Shown here: positions 26,620-36,766 of the stretch, piece by piece
Layout: every line of letters begins with the position of its first letter
How positions within the stretch are numbered: the stretch's first letter is position 1
Assembly (NCBI RefSeq): GCF_003122205.1
Contig: NZ_QEYE01000015.1
Coordinates: 19,280 to 83,279 of the forward strand
Direction of reading: 5' to 3'
DNA: 64,000 bases
DNA from: Maritimibacter sp. 55A14
Lineage (GTDB): Bacteria; Pseudomonadota; Alphaproteobacteria; Rhodobacterales; Rhodobacteraceae
The notes under the pieces: generated by a model
Database searches by the model: none
What the model was told of the DNA's origin: nothing
Seen by the model: the letters and a program-made list of their open reading frames with translations, nothing else
Translations under genes and position numbers: made by a program

Positions 26620-27513
26620 ATGGGCGAGACGAGCGACGGGTCCTCTAGCGCAGCGCAGGGCGCGCAGGATTCCGAAGGATCAAGTAACAAGAGCCTTTTC
26701 GAACGGCTCTTCGGCACGTTCGGCGGCGACGACGATGACGACGCGCAGGACGAAGTGAACGGACACAGCGACAATGACGTGGCGCAGGTTTTCGCGCCCG
26801 ATGGCCATATGGGGCATCTGCGGCGCATGCGCGTGGATGACGTGGCGATCCCGCGCGCCGAGATCGTCTCGGTGCCGGTCGATATCGAGCTTCCCGACCT
26901 GGTGGAAGTGTTCCGCGAGAGCGGGCTGACGCGGCTGCCGGTCTATGATGGCACGCTCGACAACCCGCTGGGGCTTGTGCATCTCAAGGATCTCGCGCTC
27001 AAGCACGGGTTCACTTCCGACGGCCCTACCTTTGGTCTGTCCGGCATGGTGCGCCCGCTGATCTATGCGCCGCCCTCGATGCCCATCGCGGTGCTCTTGC
27101 AGAAGATGCAGACCGACCGGCAGCACATGGCGCTGGTCATCGACGAATATGGCGGCGTGGACGGGCTGGTGACGATCGAGGATCTGATCGAACAGATCAT
27201 CGGCGAGATCACCGACGAGCACGATATCGAGGAAGACAAGTTCTGGACGGTGGAGAAGCCCGGCGTCTACCTGGCGCAGGCGCGCACGCCGCTGGAGGAT
27301 TTCGAGGCCGAGATCGGTTGCAAGCTGGTCGAGGGCGAGGACGTGGAGGAGGTCGACACGCTGGGCGGCCTGGTCTTCATGCTCACCGGGCGGGTGCCCG
27401 CGCGCGGCGAGGTCATCACCCACCCCGCCGGTGCCGATTTCGAGATCGTCGAGGCCGATCCGCGCCGGATTCAGAGGTTGCGCGTGCGCTATCCCGCGCC
27501 GCGCGGCGTCTGA
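26620..27513 (+). CDS. CBS-domain protein, CorC/HlyC family
   Basis: A 297-residue soluble protein without the N-terminal CNNM membrane domain. After an acidic N-terminus (DDDDDAQDE) come two CBS domains (about residues 75-195, e.g. VFRESGLTRLPVY and MALVIDEYGGVDGLVTIEDLIEQI) and a C-terminal CorC/HlyC domain (FEAEIGCKLV, VDTLGGLVFMLTGRVPARGEV). Family members are implicated in Mg/Co efflux or ion homeostasis. GAAAGAGA precedes the ATG at 26620. It sits between ybeY and lnt as in many proteobacteria. Confidence 0.9.
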   Translation: MGETSDGSSSAAQGAQDSEGSSNKSLFERLFGTFGGDDDDDAQDEVNGHSDNDVAQVFAPDGHMGHLRRMRVDDVAIPRAEIVSVPVDIELPDLVEVFRESGLTRLPVYDGTLDNPLGLVHLKDLALKHGFTSDGPTFGLSGMVRPLIYAPPSMPIAVLLQKMQTDRQHMALVIDEYGGVDGLVTIEDLIEQIIGEITDEHDIEEDKFWTVEKPGVYLAQARTPLEDFEAEIGCKLVEGEDVEEVDTLGGLVFMLTGRVPARGEVITHPAGADFEIVEADPRRIQRLRVRYPAPRGV

Positions 27514-27515
27514 AC

Positions 27516-29057
27516 GTGACGGTGGCCGGGGCGCTGCGGCCCGTGGCCGCCGGCGGCTGGCGGCTGCGTATGGGCTGCGTGGCGGCGGGCCTGATGGCCG
27601 CCGCCGGCCATGTGCCCCTGGCGCTGCCGGTATTGGGTTTCCCCGGATTTGCGCTGGTGATCTGGCTCGTCTCTGCCGCGCCCGCCGCACGGGCGGCGAT
27701 GTGGCGCGGCTGTTTCGCCGGGCTGGGCTATTTCGCCGCGACGCTGTTCTGGATCGTGGAACCTTTCCTGGTCGATGTCGCGCGGCATGGCTGGATGGCG
27801 CCTTTCGCGCTGGTTTTCCTGGCCGCGGGCATGGCGCTCTTCTGGGGCGCGGCGGCCTGGCTGGGCGCGGCGCTGGGACGCGGACCCGCGGCGCGCGCGG
27901 GGGTCTTTGCCGCGGCGCTGGCTCTGGCGGGGCTGGGGCGGGCGTATCTGCTGACCGGCTTTCCCTGGGCGCTTCCCGCTTACATCTGGACCGAAACGCC
28001 GGTTATCCAGCTTGCCGCCTGGACCGGCGCGCATGGGCTGGGACTGCTGACGCTTCTGGCCGCCGCGCTGCCGGGAATGGCGGCGGCGCGCGGGCGCCGT
28101 GCTATTGCACTGGGCGGCACGGCGGCGCTGGGCCTGGTGGCGCTGGGCTGGGGCATGGGCGCCGCCCGTCTGGCCGAAGACATGCCCGCGCCGCGCGATC
28201 TGCGTGTGCGGCTGGTCCAGCCCAATGCGGCGCAACACCTCAAATGGAAGCCCGCGATGATCCCGGTCTTCTTTGAGCGCGCGCTCGCGCTCACCGCCGC
28301 CCCGGCGGCACGCGCGCCCGATCTGGTGGTCTGGCCGGAGACCGCGATGCCCTGGCTGCTCTCCACCGCGGGGCCGGCGCTGGAGGAGATGCGCGCCGCC
28401 GCAGGGCCGCGGGCCACAGTGGCCTTCGGCGCGCAGAGGCGCGGGGATGCGGGCGGCTTTCACAACAGCCTCGTGGTCATGGAAGCAGGCACGGCGGTGC
28501 CCGGCACGATCTACGACAAACACCACCTGGTGCCCTTCGGGGAATACATGCCGTTCTCGGACCTGGCGGCGCGGCTGGGCATCCGCGGGCTGGCCGAACA
28601 ACTGGGCGGCGGCTATGCGCCGGGGCCGGGGCCGCGGCTGGTGCCCACAGGCGGCGGGCTGACCGCGCTGCCGCTCGTCTGCTACGAGGCGGTCTTCCCG
28701 CAGGATGTCTTCCGCGCGCCCGTCCGGCCCGACTACCTGCTGCATGTCACCAACGATGCCTGGTTCGGTCAGCTTGCGGGGCCGTGGCAGCATCTCGCGC
28801 AGGCACGCGTGCGGACGATCGAGCAGGGGCTGCCGATGCTGCGCGCCGCCAATACCGGCATCTCGGCCGTGATCGACGCGCGCGGCCGGATGCTGGACAC
28901 GCTGGCATTGGGGCAGGCGGGGCATGTCGATGCCGATCTGCCCGGCGCGTTGCCTCCCACATTCTACGCGCGCTGGCGCGACATGCCTGCCTTTTGGGCC
29001 GTGGCGCTGCTGTTACTGGCGCTCGCCGCGATGCGGCTTCGACGCATATCAAGTTGA
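27516..29057 (+). CDS. lnt: Apolipoprotein N-acyltransferase
   Basis: Adds the third acyl chain to the N-terminal Cys of lipoproteins in the inner membrane (EC 2.3.1.269). The first 220 or so residues are membrane helices; the rest is a nitrilase-like periplasmic domain with catalytic Glu275 (WPETAMPW), Lys335 (IYDKHHLVPFGEY) and Cys389 (LVCYEAVFP), matching E. coli Glu267, Lys335 and Cys387. The start is a GTG two bases after the CorC stop. At 513 residues it is full length and ends in a final hydrophobic helix. Confidence 0.94.
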   Translation: MTVAGALRPVAAGGWRLRMGCVAAGLMAAAGHVPLALPVLGFPGFALVIWLVSAAPAARAAMWRGCFAGLGYFAATLFWIVEPFLVDVARHGWMAPFALVFLAAGMALFWGAAAWLGAALGRGPAARAGVFAAALALAGLGRAYLLTGFPWALPAYIWTETPVIQLAAWTGAHGLGLLTLLAAALPGMAAARGRRAIALGGTAALGLVALGWGMGAARLAEDMPAPRDLRVRLVQPNAAQHLKWKPAMIPVFFERALALTAAPAARAPDLVVWPETAMPWLLSTAGPALEEMRAAAGPRATVAFGAQRRGDAGGFHNSLVVMEAGTAVPGTIYDKHHLVPFGEYMPFSDLAARLGIRGLAEQLGGGYAPGPGPRLVPTGGGLTALPLVCYEAVFPQDVFRAPVRPDYLLHVTNDAWFGQLAGPWQHLAQARVRTIEQGLPMLRAANTGISAVIDARGRMLDTLALGQAGHVDADLPGALPPTFYARWRDMPAFWAVALLLLALAAMRLRRISS

Positions 29058-29093
29058 CCATTTCCGCGCCGCGCAGTATCGGAGATGCCATTG

Positions 29094-29140
29094 CCTGTCA
29101 CAACGGCTTCCTGGCGTGACAGGGACATTTCCAATGGAGC
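29094..29140 (+). promoter_or_regulatory. SAM/SAH riboswitch of metK
   Basis: The 8-bp stem CCTGTCAC (29094-29101) / GTGACAGG (29116-29123) encloses the loop AACGGCTTCCTGGC, and the downstream AATGGAGC carries the metK Shine-Dalgarno sequence. Loop bases GCTTC (29106-29110) can pair with GGAGC (29136-29140), giving the pseudoknot that hides the ribosome site. Loop sequence and layout match the SAM/SAH class described upstream of metK in Rhodobacterales. Ligand binding should close the pseudoknot and lower MetK translation. Confidence 0.92.
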
Positions 29141-29147
29141 ACTTCCC

Positions 29148-30314
29148 ATGCCGCGTCAGAATTACATCTTCACTTCGGAGTCCGTGTCCGAGGGCCACCC
29201 CGACAAGGTCTGCGACCGTATCTCGGACGCAGTCCTCGATGCCTTCCTCGCGGAGGATCCGCATGCCCGCGTCGCCTGCGAGACATTCGCCACCACCGAC
29301 CGGGTCGTGATCGGCGGCGAGGTGCGCGGTCCGGGCGCGGTGATCAAGCGGGTGGAAGAGATCGCCCGAGATTGCGTGCGCGACATCGGCTACGAGCAGG
29401 AGGGCTTCCATTGGGCCAATCTGAAGGTGGACAGCTACCTGCACGCGCAATCCGCAGATATCGCGCAGGGCGTGGATGCGGACGGCAACAAGGACGAGGG
29501 CGCGGGCGACCAGGGCATCATGTTCGGTTATGCCTGCAACGAGACGCCCGAACTCATGCCCGCGCCGATCCTCTTTGCCCATGCGATCCTGCGGCGGCTG
29601 GCGGAGGCGCGCAAATCCGGGGCGGAGCCCGCGCTCGGCCCTGATGCGAAATCGCAGCTCACCGTTCGCTACGAGAACGGCAAGCCGGTCGGGATCACCT
29701 CGGTCGTGCTTTCAACCCAGCACACGGACCCGGCGCTGACCTCGGACGACGTGCGCGCCATCGTGGAGCCGCATATCCGCGACGTGCTGCCCGAGGGCTG
29801 GCTGCTGCCGGAGACCGAATGGTGGGTCAACCCGACCGGGAAATTCGTCATCGGCGGGCCGGACGGCGATGCCGGGCTGACCGGGCGCAAGATCATCGTG
29901 GACACCTATGGCGGCGCCGCGCCACATGGCGGCGGCGCGTTCTCGGGCAAGGACCCGACCAAGGTGGACCGCTCGGCCGCCTATGCGGCGCGCTACCTGG
30001 CCAAGAACGTGGTTGCCGCCGGGCTGGCCGAACGCTGCTGCCTCCAGCTTTCCTATGCGATCGGCGTGGCCAAGCCGCTGTCGATCTATGTCGATACCTA
30101 CGGCACCGGCGAGGTTGACGAGACCCGGATCGAGCGCGCGGTCAACGAGGTGATGAACCTGACCCCGCGCGGCATCCGCGAGCATCTGAGCCTGAACCGC
30201 CCGATCTTTCAGCGGACCGCCGCCTATGGCCATTTCGGCCGCGCGCCGGAGCCCGATGGCGGCTTCAGCTGGGAAAAGACCGATCTCGTCGATGCGCTGA
30301 AGGCCGCTGTCTGA
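29148..30314 (+). CDS. metK: S-adenosylmethionine synthase
   Basis: Makes SAM from methionine and ATP (EC 2.5.1.6). The 388-residue product opens with [14 protein letters not shown], the ATP/methionine-binding signature, and contains [12 protein letters not shown] and [19 protein letters not shown]. The ATG at 29148 lies 8 bases after the GGAG that belongs to the riboswitch pseudoknot, so translation is controlled by SAM/SAH. It follows lnt by 90 bp and precedes trmB. Confidence 0.97.
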   Translation: MPRQNYIFTSESVSEGHPDKVCDRISDAVLDAFLAEDPHARVACETFATTDRVVIGGEVRGPGAVIKRVEEIARDCVRDIGYEQEGFHWANLKVDSYLHAQSADIAQGVDADGNKDEGAGDQGIMFGYACNETPELMPAPILFAHAILRRLAEARKSGAEPALGPDAKSQLTVRYENGKPVGITSVVLSTQHTDPALTSDDVRAIVEPHIRDVLPEGWLLPETEWWVNPTGKFVIGGPDGDAGLTGRKIIVDTYGGAAPHGGGAFSGKDPTKVDRSAAYAARYLAKNVVAAGLAERCCLQLSYAIGVAKPLSIYVDTYGTGEVDETRIERAVNEVMNLTPRGIREHLSLNRPIFQRTAAYGHFGRAPEPDGGFSWEKTDLVDALKAAV

Positions 30315-30346
30315 CGCGCAGCCCTGCCGCAGCGGGAGAGACGCCC

Positions 30347-31096
30347 ATGACCGAGCGACGCTCCGCGAAAGCCGCGCCCTGGCGCAATTTCTACGGTCGC
30401 CGCCGGGGTAAGGGCCTTCGTGACAGCCAGAAGACCTATTTGCGCGAGGATCTGGCTCAGCTTGCGACGCCCAGCGTGGACTGGGATGAGAACCCGGAGC
30501 GCGCGTCGCTCGATCTGGCCGCGCTCTTCGGCGAAAGCCGCCCGGTCTGGCTGGAGATCGGCTTCGGCGGCGGCGAGCATATGGTCCATCAGGCGGCGCT
30601 CAACCGCGATGTCGGGCTGATCGGCTGCGAGCCCTATATCAACGGCGTGGCGATGCTGCTGGGCAAGATCCGCGCGGCCGGGGTCACCAACCTGTCGGTG
30701 CATCCGGGAGATGTGCGCGATCTCTTCGACGTGCTGCCGGATGCGAGCATCGCGCGGGCTTTCCTGCTCTATCCCGATCCCTGGCCGAAGAAGCGCCACC
30801 ACCGCCGCCGCTTCGTCACTCCCGAACATCTGGAGCCGCTGGCGCGCGTGCTGGCGCCGGGCGCGATCTTCCGCGTGGCGACCGACATCCCGGACTACGT
30901 GCGCCAGACCATCGAACAGGTGCCGCGCCACGGCTTCACCTGGCTGGCGGAGGGTCCCGAAGACTGGCGCAGGCCCTGGGACGACTGGTTGTCCACGCGC
31001 TACGAGCAGAAGGCCCTGCGCGAGGGCCGGGAGCCGCATTACCTGACTTTCCGGCGCGACGGGCCCCCGCGCATGAGCGCGGCGATTGTGCTATGA
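30347..31096 (+). CDS. trmB: tRNA (guanine-N7-)-methyltransferase
   Basis: Methylates G46 of tRNA using SAM (EC 2.1.1.33). The 249-residue protein has the SAM-binding LEIGFGGGEHMVHQA near residue 65, GCEPYINGVAMLL near 90, and the family signature LLYPDPWPKKRHHRRRFV near 145, followed by THYEQKA-like STRYEQKALREG near the C-terminus. It lies 32 bp after metK, the enzyme that provides its cofactor. Confidence 0.95.
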   Translation: MTERRSAKAAPWRNFYGRRRGKGLRDSQKTYLREDLAQLATPSVDWDENPERASLDLAALFGESRPVWLEIGFGGGEHMVHQAALNRDVGLIGCEPYINGVAMLLGKIRAAGVTNLSVHPGDVRDLFDVLPDASIARAFLLYPDPWPKKRHHRRRFVTPEHLEPLARVLAPGAIFRVATDIPDYVRQTIEQVPRHGFTWLAEGPEDWRRPWDDWLSTRYEQKALREGREPHYLTFRRDGPPRMSAAIVL

Positions 31097-31128
31097 TTAT
31101 ATGATTAAATGAAGGAGGGAGGTGCAAG

Positions 31129-32208
31129 ATGGCGGCCCTGCGCATCACCAACACGCATATCCACACCTTCACCGCGGCGCATGTGCCGCGTTACTATCCG
31201 CATCCCGCGCTTTACGTTTTCAAGCGGGTGCCGGGGCTGGTCCGCGGGCTGGCCTGGCTCCTGAGGGTTGCCGGGCATCCAGCCGCCGAAACGCTGGAGC
31301 GGCTCCTGCAGTTCCAGAAGGAAGCCTATCGCGGCGGGCAGGCGGAAATATTCGCCTCTGTCCGCCGCCAGTACCCGCCCGATACCCGTTTCGTGGTCCT
31401 GCCGATGGACATGGCCCCGATCGGGCACGGGCCGGTGGAGGCCGATATCGAGGCCCAGCACGACGAGTTGTCGCGCTTGGCGCGCTCGGACGCCTTCCGG
31501 GGCAGCGTGATCCCCTTCGCCAGCATCCATCCCGACCGTCCCGGCGCCGCGGCGGAGGTGCGGCGCGTCGTCGAACGGCTGCATTTCCGGGGCCTCAAGC
31601 TCTATCCCCGACTTGGGTTTCCGCCCGACCACCCGGTCCTGATGAACGAGATCTATCCGTTTCTGGTGGAGCATGACCTGCCGGTGATGAGCCATTGTTC
31701 GCGCGGCGGGGTGCGCGGGCGCGACGTCTCGGTCCACGCCGCGGACCGGTTCACCGAGCCCGCGGCCTTCATTCCGGTAATGCGCAAGTTCCCCGATCTG
31801 CGCATCTGCCTTGCCCATCTCGGCGGCGTGGAGGATTGGCGACGCTATGCCGAGGACGGGATCGACCCCGACGACCCGGCAGCGCGGGCGGCCAACTGGC
31901 AGGTGGCGATCCGCGACATGATCACCAGCGGCGACTGGCCGAACCTCTGGACCGACATCTCCTATACGCTTTTCCGCTTCGAGGAGAACATTGCCTTCCT
32001 GCGGCTCTTCCTGAGCGGCGGCGCGCGGGCCGAGGCGCTCTCGCGGCGGGTGCTCTTCGGCTCGGATTTCTACATGACCCGGCAGGAGGCGCTGTCGGAA
32101 CGCGCGGTCTGCTTCCGGTTGCGCAACGCGCTGGGCGAGGAGACCTTCCGTCGGATCGCCGAGACCAACCCAGAGATCTGGCTGGGCGAGCGCGGCGGGG
32201 ACGCCTGA
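31129..32208 (+). CDS. Amidohydrolase family protein (TIM-barrel metal-dependent hydrolase)
   Basis: A 359-residue member of the amidohydrolase-2 superfamily. The metal-binding HxH is in NTHIHTFTA near residues 9-11; a later metal His is likely in MSHCSRGG (residue about 188), another in CLAHLGG (residue about 229), and the catalytic Asp in LFGSDFYMT near residue 309. ACMSD and several uronate- or decarboxylating enzymes share this fold, but the substrate here is not evident. AGGAGGGAGG gives a strong ribosome site. It lies 32 bp after trmB. Confidence 0.83.
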   Translation: MAALRITNTHIHTFTAAHVPRYYPHPALYVFKRVPGLVRGLAWLLRVAGHPAAETLERLLQFQKEAYRGGQAEIFASVRRQYPPDTRFVVLPMDMAPIGHGPVEADIEAQHDELSRLARSDAFRGSVIPFASIHPDRPGAAAEVRRVVERLHFRGLKLYPRLGFPPDHPVLMNEIYPFLVEHDLPVMSHCSRGGVRGRDVSVHAADRFTEPAAFIPVMRKFPDLRICLAHLGGVEDWRRYAEDGIDPDDPAARAANWQVAIRDMITSGDWPNLWTDISYTLFRFEENIAFLRLFLSGGARAEALSRRVLFGSDFYMTRQEALSERAVCFRLRNALGEETFRRIAETNPEIWLGERGGDA

Positions 32209-32250
32209 GACCGCGACCGTGCCGAGTGCAGCGGGCCTGCGCCTCCGGCG

Positions 32251-32272
32251 GGAGTATTTTTCGGAAAGATGA
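32251..32272 (+). repeat. Copy 2 of the conserved intergenic terminator-like element
   Basis: GAGTATTTTT then CGGAAAGATGAA, starting one base into this interval, matches the element at 4969-4989 apart from one inserted C. It directly follows CTCCGGCGGGAG, a short hairpin, and the amidohydrolase gene end at 32208, so hairpin plus TATTTTT looks like an intrinsic terminator with a conserved tail. Both copies lie downstream of a gene and read in that gene's direction. Confidence 0.5.
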
Positions 32273-32345
32273 AAGCCGATTTCCGCGATGGACGCGCGGC
32301 GGCGGCTTCGGTATCAGGCCGGTATTGCAGCAAGAGGGACATGCG

Positions 32346-33698
32346 ATGTCGGGCCATGGGAAAGCGATTCCGATGACGGCGCGCGCAGGCGGCAGGCTGA
32401 GCGGGCGCGCCGAGGTGCCGGGCGACAAGTCGATCAGCCACAGGGCGCTGATCCTGGGCGCGCTGGCGGTGGGCGAGACGCGGATCACCGGGCTTCTGGA
32501 GGGACAGGACGTGATGGACACGGCCCGTGCGATGGCGGCCTTCGGCGCTGAAGTGACCGATCACGGCGGCGGTGCCTGGTCGGTGCATGGCCTGGGCACC
32601 GGAGGCTTCGCCGAGCCCGAGGATGTGATCGATTGCGGCAATTCGGGCACCGGCGTGCGGCTGATCATGGGGGCGATGGCGACCTCGCCAATTGCCGCGA
32701 CCTTCACCGGCGACGCGAGCCTGCGCGCGCGCCCCATGGGCCGGGTGACGGACCCGCTGCGGCTTTTCGGGGCGGAGGCGCATGGCCGCGCCGGGGGGCG
32801 GCTGCCGCTGACGCTCAAGGGCGCGGTGACGCCTGTGCCGGTGCGCTACACCGTCCCGGTGCCTTCAGCGCAGGTGAAATCGGCGGTGCTGCTGGCCGGG
32901 CTCAACGCGCCGGGCGAGACCATGGTGATCGAGGCCGAGGCGACTCGCGATCACACCGAGCGCATGCTGGCGGGCTTCGGCGCGGCGATCCGCACCGAGA
33001 CGACGACCGAGGGCCGGGTCATCACCCTGACCGGACAGCCGGAACTGCGTCCGCAGACCATCGCGGTGCCGCGCGACCCGAGTTCCGCGGCCTTTCCCGT
33101 CTGCGCGGCGCTGATCGTGGAGGGTTCGGACGTGCTGGTGCCGGGGATCGGACTCAACCCGACGCGGGCGGGGCTATACGAGACCCTGATCGAGATGGGC
33201 GCCGATCTGAGCTACGAAAACATGCGCGAGGAGGGCGGCGAGCCGGTTGCCGATCTGCGCGCGCGCTTCTCGCCCGACCTGCGCGGCATCGAGGTGCCGG
33301 CGGAGCGCGCGCCCTCGATGATCGACGAATACCCGATCCTGTCGGTCGTCGCCTCCTGCGCCACGGGCGCGACCGTGATGCGCGGGGTGGCGGAGCTCAG
33401 GGTGAAGGAAAGCGACCGGATCGACGCGATGGCCCGCGGGCTGGAAGCCTGCGGCGTCCGGGTGGAGGAGACGCGCGACAGCTTCACTATCCACGGCATG
33501 GGCGCGGGCGGCGTGACGGGGGGTACGGTCTGCGCGACCCATCTGGACCATCGGATCGCGATGAGCTTCCTCTGCCTCGGTCTGGCCACGCGCCGGCCCG
33601 TCGGTGTCGATGATGCCGGCCCCATCGCCACATCCTTCCCGGTCTTCGAGCCGTTGATGCGGGCCCTCGGCGCGACACTGGAAAGGGGCGCGGCATGA
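32346..33698 (+). CDS. aroA: 3-phosphoshikimate 1-carboxyvinyltransferase (EPSP synthase)
   Basis: Sixth step of the shikimate pathway (EC 2.5.1.19). Family blocks: [19 protein letters not shown], the [14 protein letters not shown] phosphate-binding segment, [29 protein letters not shown] and the late RVKESDRI region, over 450 residues. The LxxGNAGTAxR variant [10 protein letters not shown] is of the type seen in glyphosate-tolerant class II enzymes, which use Ser/Thr-rich alternatives here, but tolerance is not shown. AGAGGGA precedes the ATG. The stop overlaps the next gene (ATGA). Confidence 0.95.
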   Translation: MSGHGKAIPMTARAGGRLSGRAEVPGDKSISHRALILGALAVGETRITGLLEGQDVMDTARAMAAFGAEVTDHGGGAWSVHGLGTGGFAEPEDVIDCGNSGTGVRLIMGAMATSPIAATFTGDASLRARPMGRVTDPLRLFGAEAHGRAGGRLPLTLKGAVTPVPVRYTVPVPSAQVKSAVLLAGLNAPGETMVIEAEATRDHTERMLAGFGAAIRTETTTEGRVITLTGQPELRPQTIAVPRDPSSAAFPVCAALIVEGSDVLVPGIGLNPTRAGLYETLIEMGADLSYENMREEGGEPVADLRARFSPDLRGIEVPAERAPSMIDEYPILSVVASCATGATVMRGVAELRVKESDRIDAMARGLEACGVRVEETRDSFTIHGMGAGGVTGGTVCATHLDHRIAMSFLCLGLATRRPVGVDDAGPIATSFPVFEPLMRALGATLERGAA

Positions 33699-34105
33699 GC
33701 GTGGAGGGCGGTTGCCTTTGCGGTGCGGTCCGCTACCGGGTGGACGGGCCGCTGCGCCCGATCATCGCGTGCCACTGCCTGCAGTGCCGCAAGACCAGCG
33801 GACACCATGTCGCCGCGACCTCGGCGCAGCGCGGTCAGGTGGAGATCGCGGGCGAAGTGCAATGGTACGCCTCCTCCGACACGGCGCGGCGCGGCTTCTG
33901 CTCGGTCTGTGGCTCCAATCTTTTCTGGGACGGGCCAAGCGCGAACCTGTCGATCTTCGCGGGCACGATCGACGGCGATCCGGGGGTGCGGCTGACCGGG
34001 CATATCTTTTGTGCCGACAAGGGCGATTATTACGAGATCGGGGACGGGCTGCCGCAGGCCGAGGCCGCCGATCCGGCGCTGACCACGCAGGTGGGCGGGG
34101 CATGA
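33695..34105 (+). CDS. GFA family protein (Gfa-like, zinc-binding)
   Basis: A 136-residue member of the glutathione-dependent formaldehyde-activating enzyme-like family. It shows the typical cysteine layout: [10 protein letters not shown] near residues 6-8, [11 protein letters not shown] near 26-31 and [11 protein letters not shown] near 69-72, which bind structural and catalytic zinc. Many family members do not act on formaldehyde, so the reaction is unknown. It is inserted in the aroA-cmk operon with ATGA overlaps on both sides, so it is translated with them. Confidence 0.9.
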   Translation: MSVEGGCLCGAVRYRVDGPLRPIIACHCLQCRKTSGHHVAATSAQRGQVEIAGEVQWYASSDTARRGFCSVCGSNLFWDGPSANLSIFAGTIDGDPGVRLTGHIFCADKGDYYEIGDGLPQAEAADPALTTQVGGA

Positions 34106-34743
34106 GCGCGCGTGCGGGTTTCACGGTCGCCATCGACGGCCCGGCGGCGGCGGGCAAGGGCACCGTGTCGCGCGCGGTGGCCGGGCATTTCGGTTTTGCG
34201 CATCTGGATACCGGGCTGCTATACCGCGCTGTGGCCCGGCGGATGCTGGACGCGGGAGGCGGGTATGACGCCGGACGGGCCGAGGCCATAGCCGCCGCGC
34301 TGGAGCCGGCCGATCTGGACCGCGGCGACCTGCGCACCGCCGAGGTGGCGCAGGCGGCGAGCCGGGTGGCGGCCGTGCCGCAGGTGCGCGCCGCGCTTCT
34401 GGAGTTTCAGCGGGCATTTGCCGCGCGGGCGGGCGGCGCGGTGCTCGACGGGCGCGATATCGGCACGGTGATTTGTCCCGAGGCGGATGTGAAGCTCTTC
34501 GTCACCGCCAGTGACGCGGTGCGCGCCGGCCGGCGCTTCCGGGAGTTGACGGAAAAGGGTTTCGACACCGATTTCGACACGGTGCTCGCCGATCTGCGCG
34601 CCCGCGACGCGCGCGACGCCGACCGCATCGACGCGCCGCTCAAGCCCGCCGGGGACGCCTTGCTGCTCGACACCTCGGAGATGTCGATAGAACAGGCGGT
34701 CGCGGCGGCGATCGCGGCGGTGGAGGCGCGGCTGACCGGTTAG
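34102..34743 (+). CDS. cmk: (d)CMP kinase
   Basis: Phosphorylates CMP and dCMP (EC 2.7.4.25). The 213-residue protein begins [20 protein letters not shown] with the P-loop, followed by [13 protein letters not shown] (nucleotide recognition), [23 protein letters not shown] and the [12 protein letters not shown] lid. Its ATG overlaps the GFA stop. It precedes rpsA in the widely conserved aroA-cmk-rpsA order. Confidence 0.94.
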   Translation: MSARAGFTVAIDGPAAAGKGTVSRAVAGHFGFAHLDTGLLYRAVARRMLDAGGGYDAGRAEAIAAALEPADLDRGDLRTAEVAQAASRVAAVPQVRAALLEFQRAFAARAGGAVLDGRDIGTVICPEADVKLFVTASDAVRAGRRFRELTEKGFDTDFDTVLADLRARDARDADRIDAPLKPAGDALLLDTSEMSIEQAVAAAIAAVEARLTG

Positions 34744-35012
34744 CGGCTCGGCCCGTCGTCAGTGCGCGCCTGGCATGGGCGGGGTCTTGCGTGCAACGCC
34801 CCACACGGCGGTTTGGCCTTGCCTCGCAGGGCCGGGGCGTCTATAGACCACCCCGTCGACAAGGCGGGAAACACCGCAGAACAAGAGAGAGCGAGCAGGG
34901 TCGGGTCTACCGGCCCTCTTTGTTTTGCGAACCGTCTGACCAACGAAACCCCAAGACCGGCGGAGACAACCGCACGGCCGGAAAAATACGACTGCAAAGG
35001 AAATCGACTTAC

Positions 35013-36698
35013 ATGTCAGCGAACGTATCCATGGAGGAATTCGAAGCCCTCCTCAACGAAAGCTTCGAGATCGACACGCCCGAGGAAGGGACCGTCGTCA
35101 AAGGCAAGGTCATCGCCGTGGAGGCGGGGCAAGCCATCATCGACATCGGCTACAAGATGGAAGGCCGCGTCGAACTCAAGGAATTCGCAAATCCCGGCGA
35201 AGCGCCCGAAATCTCCCCCGGTGACGAGGTGGAGGTGTTCCTGGAGCGCGTCGAGAACGCCCGGGGCGAGGCCGTCATCAGCCGCGACAAGGCCCGCCGC
35301 GAGGAAGCCTGGGACCGTCTGGAAAAAGCCTACGCCGACGATGCTCGCGTCGAGGGCGCGATCTTCGGCCGCGTCAAGGGTGGCTTCACCGTCGATCTGG
35401 GCGGCGCCGTGGCCTTCCTGCCGGGCAGCCAGGTCGATGTGCGTCCGGTGCGCGATGCCGGCCCGCTGATGGGCCTCAAGCAGCCGTTCCAGATCCTCAA
35501 GATGGACCGCCGCCGCGGCAATATCGTTGTGTCGCGCCGCGCCATCCTGGAAGAAAGCCGCGCCGAGCAGCGCGCCGAAGTGATCGCGCAGCTCACCGAA
35601 GGCCAGGTCGTGGACGGCGTGGTGAAGAACATCACCGAATACGGCGCCTTCGTCGATCTGGGCGGTGTGGACGGCCTGCTGCATGTCACCGACATGGCCT
35701 GGCGGCGGGTCAACCATCCCTCCGAGATCCTGTCGATCGGCGAGACCGTCAAGGTGCAGGTCATCAAGGTCAACAAGGAAACCCATCGCATCTCGCTGGG
35801 CATGAAGCAGCTTCAGGAAGACCCCTGGACCAATGTCGAGGCGAAATTCCCGCTGGGCACCGTCCACAAGGGCCGCGTCACCAACATCACCGACTACGGC
35901 GCATTCGTCGAGCTGGAGCCGGGTGTCGAGGGGCTGGTCCATGTCTCCGAGATGTCCTGGACCAAGAAGAACGTGCATCCCGGCAAGATCGTCTCCACCT
36001 CCCAGGAAGTTGAGGTCATGGTGCTGGAGATCGACACCGCCAAGCGCCGCGTGTCGCTGGGTCTCAAGCAGACCATGCGCAACCCGTGGGAGCTTTTCGC
36101 CGAGACCCATCCGATCGGCACCGAAGTCGAGGGCGAGGTCAAGAACACCACCGAATTCGGGCTCTTCATCGGTCTGGATCAGGACATCGACGGCATGGTG
36201 CATCTCAGCGATCTGAGCTGGGACGAACCGGGCGAGCAGGCGATCCAGAACTACTCGAAAGGCGATGTGGTCAAGGCCGTCGTCACCGAGGTCGACACCG
36301 AGAAGGAGCGCATCTCGCTCTCCATCAAGGCGCTGGACGGCGATCCCTTCGCCGATGCCGTCGCCGGCGTGAAGCGCGGCGCGATCATCACTGTCGCGGT
36401 TACCGCGATCGAGGATGGCGGGATCGAGGTGGAATACGAGGGCATGAAATCCTTCATCCGCCGCTCGGACCTCAGCCGCGACCGCGCCGAACAGCGCCCC
36501 GAGCGGTTCCAGGTCGGCGACAAGGTCGATGTGCGCGTGACCAACGTGGACAGCAAGTCGCGCCGCCTGGGCCTCAGCATCAAGGCGCGCGAGATCGCCG
36601 AGGAAAAAGAGGCGGTGGAACAGTACGGCTCTTCCGACTCCGGTGCTTCGCTGGGCGATATCCTGGGCGCTGCGCTCAAGCAGCAGGACGACAAGTGA
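35013..36698 (+). CDS. rpsA: 30S ribosomal protein S1
   Basis: A 561-residue RNA-binding ribosomal protein needed to recruit most mRNAs. Six S1 OB-fold repeats are visible; those with clear signatures include VVDGVVKNITEYGAFVDLGG, VHKGRVTNITDYGAFVELEP and VEGEVKNTTEFGLFIGLD. The start at 35013 gives MSANVSMEEFEALL. The 270-bp leader after cmk is long enough for its own promoter and S1 autoregulation. A strong hairpin terminator follows. Confidence 0.97.
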   Translation: MSANVSMEEFEALLNESFEIDTPEEGTVVKGKVIAVEAGQAIIDIGYKMEGRVELKEFANPGEAPEISPGDEVEVFLERVENARGEAVISRDKARREEAWDRLEKAYADDARVEGAIFGRVKGGFTVDLGGAVAFLPGSQVDVRPVRDAGPLMGLKQPFQILKMDRRRGNIVVSRRAILEESRAEQRAEVIAQLTEGQVVDGVVKNITEYGAFVDLGGVDGLLHVTDMAWRRVNHPSEILSIGETVKVQVIKVNKETHRISLGMKQLQEDPWTNVEAKFPLGTVHKGRVTNITDYGAFVELEPGVEGLVHVSEMSWTKKNVHPGKIVSTSQEVEVMVLEIDTAKRRVSLGLKQTMRNPWELFAETHPIGTEVEGEVKNTTEFGLFIGLDQDIDGMVHLSDLSWDEPGEQAIQNYSKGDVVKAVVTEVDTEKERISLSIKALDGDPFADAVAGVKRGAIITVAVTAIEDGGIEVEYEGMKSFIRRSDLSRDRAEQRPERFQVGDKVDVRVTNVDSKSRRLGLSIKAREIAEEKEAVEQYGSSDSGASLGDILGAALKQQDDK

Positions 36699-36730
36699 TC
36701 CTTGTCCCCTGACCGGGGATAGACAAAATC

Positions 36731-36766
36731 ACGGGCGGCTCCTGTCGGGGCCGCCCGTTTCCTTTT
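36731..36766 (+). terminator. Intrinsic terminator of rpsA
   Basis: ACGGGCGGC (36731-36739) pairs with GCCGCCCGT (36750-36758), nine base pairs with a short loop, followed by TTCCTTTT. It lies 33 bp after the rpsA stop. Confidence 0.85.
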
